A stretch of 64,000 bases of DNA from Micropterus salmoides. Taxonomy: Eukaryota; Chordata; Actinopteri; Centrarchiformes; Centrarchidae. Of this stretch, positions 1 through 12,540 are shown piece after piece (position 1 is the stretch's first letter; each line of letters starts with the position of its first letter). The position numbers were made by a program, and so were the translations under genes. Under the pieces are notes generated by a model. The model was given only the letters and a program-made list of their open reading frames with translations, was not told the DNA's origin and did no database searches. The stretch is from positions 5,223,385 through 5,287,384 of the forward strand of contig NW_024040485.1 in the NCBI RefSeq assembly GCF_014851395.1. Reading direction: 5' to 3'.

Positions 1-954
1 AATATTGATTGTTTATAACTATGATTAAATAACTGCAGAGTGAAAAGATACAAGCAGCAGAGAAGGAGGGATGTGGGATGGACTACCTTGGGCCTCCATA
101 GGTGGAGGGCTCTCAAAAAGTCTGGAATGAAAATTTTGCTTTTGTTTGAAAACATTTTTTATTTCTAAGTCATAGTGTCATAACTAAATCAAAATTAAAA
201 ATGAATCGACTGAGGGAGTGAACTCTGTCTATCTCTGTAGAGATCCTTTCCATAATGTTGTCACACACTTTCGATAACAATCTGAGTCTGTCAGTGGCGA
301 AAACAAGCACATTAATGGAAGCACTTCTGCCGACTGCGGGGCGCTCCCTCAGTACCGGACCAATTTCAAAAAATGTTGTCCCCATTAGACAGGCAAAACA
401 TGGGAAAATCAGGTCCAGGGTGAAAAACACCCTTCAGGCACATATCACAGATTAGTATTTGTTTAAAAGTGGTAACGGTTCATTACCGACTACCCTTATA
501 ACCACTACAGAATCATGCTCTTGGCATAGTTATTTGTAAAAATGTTTTATAAGATTTATAGTGACGTGGAGCAAGAGAGGAAGGGGACTGCTCATGTATA
601 CGGCCCTGAATATTGTGCGCTGCAAGAGCAGTGACAGAGATTAATGACAGTGAAGCTTTATAATGTTTTGGACTGCTGATGTTAGTTATAGTTTACGCTT
701 GCTACCCGTTGCTATTTCCTGCCCCATGTGCTTTTTTGCTACACCAGACAAATACATTTTGCATTGCAAAATATGGCTTATCCCTATGTTCCCAGGGTCC
801 GTTGTTCTCAGGAGAGATAGGTGAGAGCTATTTTTCCAATTTGCATAAAAATGACAGGAGATCGATGTTTCAAATGCAGTCTTGCCCATAAATAAAACAT
901 TTGTGCATGTCTCTCTTATGAATCAGTAAATACAAAGCAAATGTTTTCAAAGCG

Positions 955-1085
955 ACTTACAATTGCTATACATGTCAGCACGCCTCTGGGGTTAAGTGTC
1001 TTGCAGAGGGACACGTTGGTAGATGGGTCATAGTGGGGAATTGAACCTGGGTCTCTCACCCTAAAGGAATGTGTCTTATCCATTG
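955..1085 (-). repeat. dispersed repeat fragment with tRNA B-box-like motif
   Basis: Read on the - strand it contains GGTTCAATTCC, one base away from the RNA polymerase III B-box consensus GGTTCGANTCC. It is followed by wording typical of teleost repeats (a cleared-list type block ending in TTGCAGAGGGACAC on +). No complete tRNA fold can be drawn. It is probably a SINE or transposon fragment; the family is not determined. Confidence 0.4.
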
Positions 1086-2843
1086 CACCATCACTACCCT
1101 AAACTTTTTTTTTTAAACTATAATCCTTTTTGATTGCAAACCAGTTTGCTTCTATTTGAAAATTATTGCATCTGCTGGTTTTGACAGACCAATAAACATG
1201 GTGGAGCATGGTGACTCCTTATTAGATCACCGGCATTCCTGTGAATGTGCAAGATCATTGTAAGAAAAGAATGCAGTGAAAACTGAGAGTTAGACAAGAA
1301 TTATCTGAAAGTAATATGTTTAATCATGCAGAGGAAGATGGGAGTTTGAGGATGTCAGAAAAATATGACAATTAACCATTCAACATCTACTATCTATTTC
1401 TAGATTTAGTTTCATTTCATTTCAAAACTGTTCTTCGCTCACAACGTGACTGACTTCAAAAATAAAAGACAACCAATGACTTAGTCTCAGGTCGGCACAA
1501 TTATAACTGTCATACAAACTTTCCCCTCTATATTTTTACATAACTTCAAGTTATGATTAAAGGAAAGTAAGATGTGGTGTTTTAGAAATGCACGCTGCCT
1601 AGCACGCAGACACAAGTGTCTGTCTGGGACTTAATCCGTATTTGCACAGAGAGCCTTTTTTAACATGTCACTCCCATATAATTACACTGCTAAGCGTTTC
1701 AGAGGGAGGCAGGGGAGGAGATCTGGGTGGTCTCCTGACTTCCTCACTCCCTTCAGCACATCGACGAGAGACCTGTGATTCACCGTCATTAGCATTCCAC
1801 CACCCCAAACTACCAGGATGTGAGTGAGGAGCAGCCGCAATGTCTCCATGCCTGACACTTAAATTAAGTGTTGGATTCTAACAAGGTTATCAGTTTCATT
1901 TTTCAACTTTGGGCAAATTGAATTGTTCCCTTTTTAATCCATCTTTCTAATTATCTGAACTATCTCCTTATGCCCAAATTAGTTATTCCTTGAAAGGTCT
2001 TGTGTTAAAAAATGCGCGTAGTTGTAAACAAAAAAGATCCATACATATCTGGGTTCAGATCCAGTTTATGTTCTCTTGAAAAACGATCTCTTGTAGTATA
2101 ATAAATAACTAATTAAATTCTGTCTCAAGAAGTAGAAGAAAGTAGCCTGACGTTGTTATAGCACTATAAAATCTTAAAGTGAGGGGGTCAGGGTGGACGT
2201 ACAAAGCATCGGACTTTGACAGTATCCTGATCAGTAGAAGGCTAAATAAACTGTGCACATAAAATATTTAGGAACAGTGTTTGTAGGCTGCACAATATGA
2301 TTTGGTTTTGTTCACAAGAATTCATAATAAATCAGACATTTGGGTATTGGTGAAATTGGACCTAATAAATATTTTTAACAAATTCTTCTTCTTGTTGTCC
2401 TTAAGTGACAAGTTGGTGGGTTTTACAAACAAAAGGCCCAACGGGCTAATTAACTTGTCATAAAATGTCCATGCACCTAGGTTAAAAGAGGGCTAAATCT
2501 GGCGGCTTAACCCGGACTTGGGTAGGACTAACTGGAAATGGTTGATTTAAGCCTGAAATTGATATGGATTGATCAGAAATTACTATATTAATTAGAAAAC
2601 TACAGAACAGAATTGAGTTGAGTTTTTTTTTGTGTGTTGCCATATTTATTGTTTATTAGAAAATGAATAATGACACATTTTCCTCTGATGATAAAGTACA
2701 TTATCTGTACTGGATACTTATTTCAGTCGGATTCAACCCTATTTTCTACATTTCTTACTGTTTCTAATGTTTTATTATGCTGAAAATGTAACTCTCCAAC
2801 CTGAAAACAGTGCTGGACTCAGGGACAATCACCCCTCCTGGTG

Positions 2844-2892
2844 CATCAATGTTTAAAATAAACACTCCAAGTGTTTATTTTGAACATTAATG
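2844..2892. repeat. 23-bp stem hairpin
   Basis: Arms 2844-2866 and 2870-2892 are inverted copies with two mismatches in 23 bp, separated by a 3-nt loop (CCA). The core AATAAACACT / AGTGTTTATT is perfect. It may be a small palindromic MITE relic. Confidence 0.7.
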
Positions 2893-4194
2893 GAGAAATA
2901 ATTTTTTCCACGTTGCCCTTCAGACAGCCGGAGTCAGCCACTGCCTGCAAATGCTCACTGGGAGGAGAGCCTGGGACATTTATTGTGCAGTTTAGGTATC
3001 CATTGCAACTGTGATGGAGACACATGCCATCAATTTGCTATTTTACACAAGCTTACATCCTGTCAGGATATGCGTTTATGATGGACCGAGATGTGGACGT
3101 TTCCCTACTCATTCACCTACTAAGATGGATCACAGTTCAGGTGATGAGAATACAGTGTCAGCTTCTTCCTGCTGCGCAGACAGACATCCAACCCTGCCGT
3201 TCTGAAAGAGGTTACAGCACAAACTCCCAGACACAGACATCCTCCTCATGTCCTCCTCACGCTGCCGGCCAACAGGTGCTCGCTGTTAAATAATAATATG
3301 ACAAAACATTTTCAGCCTTGTCAATCAGAATATATGCAAAATAAATACTGTGCATGGTTGTTCTGCAAACCAAATCACTGTCAGGGCAATTATTCCCTTG
3401 TTGAGTCTGGTAAATAACTGAAGCCAAACCTAGTCACACAAAATTAATGTTAGCTTCATGCAAATCTTTCTACCTCATCTCCTATTTCCTGTTGTGGCAC
3501 TTATCTGTCATCCATGATCATTTACTGCTTGGTGCTTGGACTGCGTACTTGCACTCGTTTGCTGCATGTCCAGTGAATAATCTTGGGATTTAGGCTCTGT
3601 GTCACTCATTATTTAGTTGCTCTGGAAAAAGAGCATCAGCTTAATTCTTCACATGTAATGCAAAATGTAGGCTTGGCTACCTAGCTAGCTGTCTGCCCAG
3701 ATGCTTTAGCCTGGAGCCATATTGACTCCTGTCTGACTAGTGGTCAGCATGGCCGCAGGCACTATTCACACCAACTCATGCCTGAGCTTGCACAGAGACA
3801 TCAGTCTACAAAGCCAGGATCACTTCTGATTGGACGAGACCAGGGCCAAAAACTGAGACGAGGCCCCCAGGGACCCACAAGGCTATGTTGTAGTACCTTC
3901 CTCATGCTCTCAATGCCCCTATCTGCTGCTGTTTCTGAATACTGATTCCACATTGATTGATTCAAATCTGCAGCTGCATCCCTAGGTAACGGTGACGGTT
4001 TGGTTTTATCCTGTTATAAAACAATTAAAACGTAATACACAAAATAAACATGAAAAATTAAGATATAATTATACATATAATAAACAAAATATATTTATTT
4101 ATCACATATAAATATTATACATTAGGTCAAAACAAATTAGGCTACAAAATGGAAAAACAGAAGGCACATACAGTAAACACCCACTTCAATGTCG

Positions 4195-4870
4195 TGATGC
4201 TTGACTGACACTGATGATGTGCATTCTGTGCAAGGTGGAGGCTTGCCAACATCTCCACATGGCGCAGAGCCTCTGTAAGTACTACTGAAAGTCTTCCTTC
4301 AAGCCAGACTCGAACCAGCAACTTAAGGATTTCGGCAGTGCTTTCTCTATTGTCCTCCGCTCTACCAACTGAGCCATCGAAGACCTGGAAGAGTTCTCTA
4401 CAGAGATTACAATACAATCATAATCCTGTGCTGATAGAGTATGTGTTGTGTGGGTAAAGGTAGGGATAGTAATGAGATAACAGTAAATTTGGAACAGTAA
4501 ATGTCATTGAAAAAGCTAAACAAAACTCTTTCATTTCATTCATAAAAGAGCCAATTCAACTCTGAAATTCTCTTTGCATTTTTGGTAAATTCACTGAGAA
4601 ACCAATACATCTATAGCCTGACGCTGGCTTACATGCTTGGTTGAGTCTGGAAATGCTCTGTGAGGTGGATGCCTGCCAATACAAGTGCATCAGCTTTTTT
4701 ATGTGTTTGACGCACAGTCTGTGAAAGAGACTCCACTCTACCAACAGAGCTATCGGCGAGGTTTGTTTCAGACAATTACTATGTACACAGCGGGTCAATA
4801 ATCATCCTGTGCTGAGAGAAAATGCACTTGCTTCAGATGGCTGGGTAAAGTTAAGGCAGCTGTTAAAGTG
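4195..4870 (-). repeat. two diverged tandem units carrying tRNA-like heads
   Basis: Unit 1 (about 4195-4450) and unit 2 (about 4630-4830) share matching blocks in the same order. One is an AGGTGGA.GC.TGCCAA-type block (about 4232 and 4660), another is a tRNA-like D-arm (about 4360 and 4735), and a third is TCCTGTGCTGA (about 4424 and 4804). Homology extends on both sides of the tRNA-like head, so a segmental tandem duplication fits better than two independent SINE insertions. Confidence 0.5.
4295..4383 (-). pseudogene. tRNA-Tyr-like pseudogene with intron-like insert
   Basis: On the - strand an 89-nt stretch has the order of a vertebrate tRNA-Tyr gene. It has a 7-bp acceptor stem (TCTTCGA with TTGAAGG, two wobble pairs), a D-arm GGCTCAGTTGGTAGAGC, an anticodon stem AGGA/TCCT, an insert of about 15 nt after the anticodon loop, and a T-arm with GGTTCGAGT. 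The anticodon loop is damaged: the invariant T33 is replaced and the triplet reads ATA where tRNA-Tyr has GTA. No TTTT terminator follows directly. I therefore read it as a decayed tRNA-Tyr gene or the head of a tRNA-Tyr-derived SINE. A second, more diverged head lies at about 4705-4761. Confidence 0.55.
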
Positions 4871-6654
4871 TTGTTCTCGCAGGCCTGGACCAGTGTACGC
4901 TCAAAATATCCTATGTTAAAGCTCAGTTCCAAAAAGAGAAGATGTCCAGGGAATGTTGACTGGCTTTTCAAGAAAGATTTGAGAATGATAGCATATTTAT
5001 ATACCAGCACATCATTGCTATGCAGAGTCTTTCATCTCAAACCTTTCTGGCTGCCCGTTTGTGTGGTCATTGTGTGTAATTAATAAATAATTTCATTAAT
5101 TTATTCATTAATACAGGTTCTGACTGATATCAATAATTGAGAATAATAGAAATTTTATATTTTTATTTGACCATAAATACAACATGGACTCTTGTGTTTG
5201 AAGTTATATATCTACACCGAGTGACATATTCAGTAAAAATACATAAATAAAAGGTTAAATATAAGCTGAAAGCTGTAATTCGCAAAATTCAAACCTTGCA
5301 AAACCTTGTCTTTACTGACAGAGAGAATGCTGGAGTCACAAACTAACTTGTTTCTGGTTTACAAAATGACAAAAAAAATTATATTTGAGTACTTTGTGTG
5401 TCATTAAAATGTACACTTATCTTAAAACTCTGAAAAACTTCTTGCTTGCTCTGTTGTTCTATATTCATGTCCTTTGCCCTCTGTTGCGGCGTGCTTGTGC
5501 AAAGCCACCGTGTCTTGACTTGAATTGACTTACCCTCTGAATGAATCGTGGCGCAGCTGTTGACTAATGGTCTACATTCACCGCTAAAAAAACACCATGT
5601 CACCACTCCCTGTGTCCAGAGTGTGGGTGGTGGGAGCAGGGAGGGGCTGGCTGAGTAAATAGGATGGGGGTTGGGGGGCAAGGCAGGAGTTGTAGCATTG
5701 TATTGTTTGACTGACAGTGGGACAGCGAGTGGGAACGGGTGGTCCTGGCCCAGAGACAATGCCTGAGAACACGCTGCCTCTCAGCTAAGCCCCTTTTGTG
5801 AGGCAGGGTGGGAAACCCCTTACAAATAGCCATCACTAGCATGATTCATGCCTTTATCATTACTTGGGAATCTGCTCGGTGGAAACATGGCATGGTCTAA
5901 TATGTCATATTGTTGTTGTTGTCAGGGGTACTAAAAGGGTGTTTTATACAATTAGCTCAGGATGATGTTGAAGCATCCAGCAGCATTGCAGAGCAAACTG
6001 GGGTTTGTGCTGCAGATGTTAAACAACCGCCTTCTACAAAAAAAGCTGATATATACACATTTGCTTATACCAAATAAATAATCTGCTAATGAGGAATGAA
6101 TTGGTGAGATTTTTTGTGTGAGGGAAAAAGACTGAGCAGGATGCAAAATCAAGAAAGTGCTGAGAAATGTTATCAACAATACAGTGTAAAAAAAAATTCC
6201 AATTGATCCAACTGTTCAGTGTAAGAAAAACTTAATTAAGTTAACTTCCCTTAAAACAATCCTAGCTTTAATTGATCTTTGAAAGGAAAATATGTTTAGA
6301 ATAGGGTTCAGAATAAAGGGTAAGTTGAAAAAGAAGGCAAATTATGAACATAGAGAGCAAATCAAATATCAGAATTAAATGTTCAACCATGCACAGCTAA
6401 CTATTGGTATTATTAAATAAGGGCACAGATGAGAGAAAAATACTGAAATGTATAGAAATCATATAAGATAGTCAGTTCAGTATCCTTAAATGTTGTACAA
6501 TATGCATTCATTCTCATTTACTTAACATTTCCTTTGACTTTGTGTGTTTCTATTCAAATGGTCAGTGTAGGATTGTTATAGCTTTGTGCTAAAGGCTCAA
6601 ATAAACAAATTGCCCATTAAGTGTTTTTGCTAACTTCACCTAAGCAGCACTAAT
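4871..6654. other. gene-free stretch
   Basis: No supported gene, RNA or mobile element. The longest frame (126 codons on - at 5379-5759) is low-complexity Pro/Ser/Leu-rich, has no domain, and overlaps other short frames. Confidence 0.55.
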
Positions 6655-7135
6655 AATGTGAAACTCAATCCAGGCTTTAGGAGGAACACACCTCCTGAAG
6701 TCGAGGCTGTTTATTTAGAAGCTTAGGATTGTATTCAGTGAGGAACTGTGAGGAGGAGGGAAAACACGTCCGAGTATCTGCTTACATTCGGCCCAATTAA
6801 CAATACAATGGGACAGGGATTTGCAAAGAATCAAGTCTGCCTATTTGTCAGTATACATCTGTTAATTATTTGTGTAAATTAGGTCCCAAACAATAATTAT
6901 CACCTACAATTAGGTCAGGTGAAGAGGAGAAGGAATTGTCATTAATTGTGTTTAAAACGCTGTCAACACCAATTAGTGGCTAGATTCGTCCCCCGCTGCC
7001 ACCCGAAGACTGCTCCCCCTGTTGTGGAGATGAAACTCATTACGCTTCCTCCAATACACAGAGTGTCCAGTCCTACTGGTTCAGCTAGTCAGCCATTCAG
7101 CTCCAGCACGCAGAAACACACAGAGCTGTAATGTA
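6655..7135. promoter_or_regulatory. candidate distal enhancer, homeodomain/SOX/POU-like site cluster
   Basis: Between 6790 and 6980 there are at least seven TAATT/AATTA-type homeodomain cores, for example CCAATTAAC, GTTAATTATT, ATAATTATC and CATTAATTG. An AACAAT SOX-like site and an ATTTGCAAA octamer-like site are also present. The dense mixture is typical of neural developmental enhancers, and fzd8 is the nearest developmental gene, 26 kb away. This is inference only; conservation was not tested. Confidence 0.3.
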
Positions 7136-7603
7136 ATCTGCCATGAGGTAATGACATTTGTGGGCAAATGTTCTCAGTGTGGAAAATGATACAGAGGGAC
7201 TGGCACTGATAGTGAGCCTGTGAAACCAACTGAATATGCAGATGACCACTGAAGAGTGCAAATGAAGTAGCATTTGGAAGGTCAGTGTGTGTTCTTAAGC
7301 AGCTAAATGACCTGCTGAAATATCGTTGACAGCAAACATTTTAGCTGCTTAGTCAGTAATTGTTTCTCAGATAATACAGTAGAAAAGAACAAAAGGACAC
7401 ATATGTGGATCTTAACAACAACAGGTGCAGATTAAATCCACATGAGGAACGAGGAGCGGTCCGCTCAGAGCACTCCCTGTGTTTAGGTCCTAATAAACTT
7501 GTACACCTTGGCAACAGATAAGAGTGTGCAGACTCTCCCTGATTCATCATGCGCCGAATGGGAGTGCCAGTAAAATGCCCACAGTGTACCAGAACGTGAA
7601 GCC

Positions 7604-7860
7604 GGATGAGAATCAGAATCAGAAAGAGCTTTATTGCCATGTAGTTTTTTTACAGGTACGAGGAATTTGCTTTGGTGATAAGGTGCGACACATAGACAAA
7701 CATACAGTTGACATAAATAAATGTAGAAATATATAAATATGGAATAAACAGATGATACAAACATATAAATTGACAAAATATAAAATATAGGAGAATAACA
7801 ACAAATATGTAAAATATGCTGGGTTTGTGTAATGATGTGAAATGAAATGACATTTACATG
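7604..7860 (-). mobile_element. LINE-type 3' tail fragment
   Basis: The + strand reads GAATCAGAATCAGAAAGAGC followed by a CTTTATTGCCATGTAG block and ACGAGGAATTTGCTTTGGTG. This is the familiar 3' end of a teleost non-LTR retrotransposon in reverse orientation, ending on the - strand in (TTCTGA)n. The remaining part to 7860 is AT-rich and its boundary is uncertain. Confidence 0.55.
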
Positions 7861-8284
7861 TACAAAGATATACAGTTAGCAGGCTAGCTGCAGAGGGGTA
7901 GAAGCTGTTTTTTCACCCTAAGTTGACTTTAAAGTGAGAACACATCACCTTTTGAAAAAATAAATAAAAGATTCTGCCAGTTTACAAATTAAGTTAAGTT
8001 TGAGTAGTTGAATCCACTCAATCCACTCACAAGTTTTACCACTACACCTTCACTTGTTCTGGTATGACCAGAAATTTATGGTGGCCAGTATTAGCATACT
8101 TTTGATATAAATTTCTGTTTTGACCGACATATTACAGTCAGTTTACCTAATAACCATTTATATATCCAGAAGACAGCGAGCAACATTAGCATTAATTTGA
8201 AGGTGTGTTTCTGATCCACTCTTCTTTTACCACTGTTTTGGTCTCCACCTCCTGAGGGAAAGATCTGACTCTAAATGCTCAGAC

Positions 8285-8529
8285 TGTTCATCTCAGGGCG
8301 TCCAATACCAATGCTTTCAGAAAAAGTGACAAAGCTTAGTTATTTGACACTAAAGATACCCTTCAGCGTCTGAATGACATGCTAGCAGGTCGGGTTAGCC
8401 AGTTGTTTTGCTGCGACCTAGCAAACTGTGGCGTTTCATACAGACGCTGAAGGGCACCTTTAGTGTTAAATAATCACACTTTGTCACGCTGTCTGAAAAC
8501 GTCGATAATGACGCACTGAGATGAGAACA
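8285..8529. mobile_element. fold-back (MITE-like) element
   Basis: The left arm starts TGTTCATCTCAGGGCGTCC and the right arm ends as its inverted counterpart (reverse complement TGTTCTCATCTCAGTGCGTC). The arms stay alignable for about 105 bp each, including the shared blocks GTGACAAAG, ACACTAAAG and CCCTTCAGCGTCTG. There is no internal reading frame. No clear target duplication was seen and the family is unknown. Confidence 0.65.
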
Positions 8530-10228
8530 CATTGAAATACTCCACTATGTCCACCATCTGGACTTTAACTTTGTCTTCTGTTTGGTGCTTTGAAGTGGGT
8601 CTAACAGAACATTTTCACTGGAAACAGCTGCCTGCTGCTGATGGAAACGAGGCTGATAAGATCGCCGAGCGTGAACCGAAACACTAAAGTTGTAGCCAGT
8701 AAAACCAAAAAAGAAAAAAAAATTGCTGTAATTCTTTTTCATCCTTTTTTACATTACGTATAGTCATTTGACCCCTTGTTAATATGAAAGTATTGATTAG
8801 AGCAGCTTTAAAATTGCTCTTACTGCCATCATGTAAAGTTATGCAGCCTAAACCTTTTTCTGTTTGACTAGGCTGACAGAGGAATCTCTTGCTGAGGGAC
8901 ACTGTACCAGCAACTCCTGAAGGAGAAGACAAGTGTTTCCTGTTGACTTTCCGCACCCAGGTTTTCCCACCCAGTATACAGGTTTTAACTTGTGACTTTA
9001 ATTTGTAACCTTTATCTTTATGGATGTCAGAGTTGTTATTAATTGCTTTGCTTCCCAATCACAGATGTCTTTGTTTTATAATCTCAATATTCAGTAGCTT
9101 ATGTATCTTATGAATGTAGTATGTTCACTGTACTGTAGTATGTTCACTGTATGTTCAGACTATTTTATCTCATACCGCTCGTCATTGCCAGAGAACCTCA
9201 CTGTTAGTTTTGAAGCAGTGGATCTCAGGTGAATCATAACTCTGATAACTCAGTCAGTAATTTTCTTACTTGCATCATTATGGGTGAGTCAGTTGTTCAT
9301 ATTGTTTTTGAATGAAACACCTCTATGACGAAATCATCAGTCAATTATTATATTTCATTTATCACCAACCAGCAGAGTCAATGCTTTTGTATGCAGAAAA
9401 CTTTACCAAAACCTCACTCCAAGTAAAAACTGAAGTGAAAAGACCAGATTAAAGTTGCATACAGTTATTGTTTATCTTAATGTGAAGCAGCTCCTACCAC
9501 AAGTTGAAATACAGCATTTTAACGTATGTAACCTAAACATCTAAATAACATAACTTTTCAAACAAACTTAGTTTTAACCTAGACAGTAAATCAAAGCTTA
9601 CTGGGTTGGTAATATTTCCAGACAGTTCATCCAGAAGTTAAGCTGCAAATTTAGTTTGCATATGCTGAATGTTAAATAGATTACATGTTGTATGACCTTC
9701 ATTTTCTTTACTGCAGTCGAGGAACCACCCAGAACAAGCTTTTTTCTACTAGCGCTTAGTAGATCCAGATCAGCTCTTAGCAAAAACATAGATGTTTAAA
9801 GGGTTTTCCTTGACAGATAAGATACTACCACTAATAAAGCACCAACACAAACAAAGGCAGAAATGCATGAATTTACGGCCATGTTTACTTTGATCCCAGG
9901 AGTTGGTGGAAAGTTAAAAACAATGAACTGTAGATGATTCAAGATTTGGATCAATATCCGAAAATCTCCAACAATGCAACAGAAAATCCCTTCTTCCATG
10001 TCACAACAGAGTAAAACATGGGGAGAAAATCCACTCTATTATAAAGTATAATACCTACAGGCATATCAGTTATTGAGCTACACAAAAATAATTAAAGCAA
10101 TGGGCTAAATTGGATATCACTCCATTTTACAGATGCAGCTAATTCAACAAATTAACAAATGAGCCAAAACACTGCACAATACTGTGAAGTTAATTTTCAT
10201 TAAATGATAACACATTCCAGCCAATTCA

Positions 10229-10246
10229 TTTTTTTTTTTTTTTTTT
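10229..10246. repeat. poly(T) tract, 18 nt
   Basis: Uninterrupted T run; no retroposon body is evident beside it. Confidence 0.9.
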
Positions 10247-10815
10247 GCGTATTCATAAATTCCGGGCACGGGCGCATGAACCTCAACCTTTGTTAATATG
10301 AATATATTGTGATACATTTGCATAATCCACTTCATAATCCACTGCAGCACTCGGCAGTAACAAAGATAAGGAGGGGTAGCCACTGTTTCTCCTGGGAATG
10401 CTACACAGATAAACGGAGAAAAAGAGACCCACTTTCTGCTCCTATTATGAGATAAAAAAAAAAGAGGAAGGCTTTGCAAAGTTTTCACTTTCCATTGCAT
10501 TTCCCTTTTAGAGACAGATGGTGGTGGAATATCATTATTTGTACGTTTTTTTTTTATTTCACAGAAAATGAAATGTACTGAATTTCCTCAGAGAAGAGAT
10601 GCATGGGTTATTTATGTATGCGCCACAGACACAGCATGCTGATTTTATTACCCCGCTGCTGCTTCACTGAGACACCGAAAAATGATTCTTGCAGACACAA
10701 AAACTGAAAAACTCAGGAGGAATCACAGGGTGACAAATGAGCAAACAGAAAGCAAACTCCCAGCTTGTCCTGAACATCACTAATGAGAAGCCTTTTAGCT
10801 TCAATATGGGCGGAA

Positions 10816-10817
<2 letters not shown>

Positions 10818-10871
<54 letters not shown>
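10818..10871. repeat. (GT)n microsatellite, about 54 nt
   Basis: Perfect GT dinucleotide array. A second shorter (GT) block follows at about 11027-11044. Confidence 0.97.
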
Positions 10872-10874
<3 letters not shown>

Positions 10875-11541
10875 CATGACTTTGTGAGTGCATGAATGTG
10901 TGTGTGCACGGTGACTGAGGCAGTGAAAAGCTCTCTTAAGTCCCTCAATCTTTCCAAATTGGCCTCTGGGATGACGCCACCACACAACTACATCCATCCC
11001 CGCTGTGCTGCATGCATTCCTGGTGAGTGTGTGTGTGTGTGTGTGGACAATGGCAACACTTCCTTTTTGGCCTAATAGGCAGGGAGCCCCAGCCATTGTG
11101 GCCTGATTAGGGCTCCCATTCAAGCTCTCTGGGATTTCTAATTGCGAGGCCTTGTGCGGCAAACTCCCCCTCACTTCCCACCCCGCTACACTCCCCTCAC
11201 GACTACTGTAAGACTTAATGAGACACAATTACTGCCCCCTAGGAGTCCTACCGCGAGCCAATCACAAAGAGAGACAAAGACCCCCAGTGAATGGCCACTC
11301 ATCGGAAAAAGAGACAGAAAGAGGGAGCAGGAGGGAGGACAGAATCACAAGCCCTCATTGTCCAGAGAAAGCTCAGAGAGAAGCCTTTTTTTGGAGAAAT
11401 ATAAATGTTTTTATAAAATGCCGGCTCATAATTAGGCCCCTGAGAGGGTAAGGGAGAGCCAAAGGAGTGGAGAGGGCGGGGAGTTCAATAGGGAAAAAGG
11501 CCTGTAGGTACAAAAGACGAAGAATGACATGTTAGACGTGC

Positions 11542-11630
11542 GGAGGAGGAGGAGGAGAAGGAGGAGAAGGAGGAGAAGGGGGAAGGGGGGGGGCGGTGGA
11601 GGAGGGAGGAAAAGGAGAAAAGAAGAGGGG
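11542..11630. repeat. homopurine (GGA)n-rich tract
   Basis: Bases 11542-11593 are purine only (GGA/GAA repeats, then an A-interrupted G run). After four bases containing C and T, bases 11598-11630 are again purine only. Such mirror-like purine tracts can adopt triplex or G-quadruplex structures. Confidence 0.9.
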
Positions 11631-12506
11631 ACAAATAGATACCGAGGTGAAAAAACACTGAGGCAGAAAAAGAGAACAAAAGTAAGTGGAAAAACTTGAC
11701 AGGACTTTCTTCTTTTCTTCTCTTTTTTTTTAGCTTTCTAAGCCTATTTGTCGTGGGAAATGGCCTGACATTGAATGATGCGTGCCAGGCTGAGTGAAAA
11801 GCCGAGGCAGTCGCTGTGTTTCGCAGGTTTGGCACTTCATGTTTGGCTCAAGAGGTGAAATATTCCTCGATTTAAGGAGCCCTACTGCCAAAAAATGTGT
11901 GGGAAGCAATAGAACAGGGACTATAAGAGTTTGGGTTTATAAAGCGCTCCAATAAAAGACGACAAAGGCACGATTTGTAGACAGCTCTTGACTGTATGGG
12001 AACTTTTACTGTATTATTCCTCTAGAATACTACAGATATTATTTCGAGCAATCATGTCTGGGGATTTTGAAATGTTCTCATGGAAAAGGGAGTTCAAGTG
12101 CAAAAGCTGAGCTTCTGTATGATGTTCGCGGACAAGGAATATCTGAGACATGTCTCACTGACCAATTAAAAGACTACATGTCACTCAGTTCTCTTGAGAA
12201 ATGCTGCATTTTTGGATGAACTCAGTGTGCGGTAGAATACTCAGCCAGCAGCAGAGATGGCAGGTGTGACCTAATGCAAATAAAAGAATAAAAAACGACA
12301 GTAAAAAGCTTTTAAAGATGTCTGGATTTTCTCAAGATGCACTTGCGGACAGAAAGCACTGCATACCATTCTCAAACTGTTTGTAGAAATCTAACAGGAT
12401 AATCTTTGTCTTTTAGCAAGAATTTAATCTCAGTCTTGGTCTTGGTAAGCAGCAGACAACAATGTCAGTGCATGTGTGGCCTGCATACGTACACAGACAC
12501 ACAGAA

Positions 12507-12537
<31 letters not shown>

Positions 12538-12540
12538 CAC
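12507..12540. repeat. (AC)n microsatellite
   Basis: AC dinucleotide array with one G interruption. Confidence 0.95.

Larger units (their letters stand above)
1..4200. other. gene-free AT-rich stretch
   Basis: Reading frames here are short, overlap on both strands and lack recognisable domains or paired splice sites. The stretch holds a tRNA-box-like repeat near 1.0 kb and a strong hairpin at 2.84 kb, both listed separately. A pair of overlapping frames on opposite strands at 170-455 could be a dispersed-repeat fragment, but I could not identify it. Confidence 0.6.

Noticed and set aside
5379..5759. 126-codon frame on -
   Set aside because: Pro/Ser-rich low complexity, overlapped by other frames of similar length, no splice signals or motif.
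10713..11228. 171-codon frame on the - strand
   Set aside because: Most of it is a His-Thr run translated from the (GT)n array; no domain and no conservation signal.
11485..11835. 116-codon Ser/Phe/Lys-rich frame on -
   Set aside because: Translation of the homopurine tract and flanking simple sequence.
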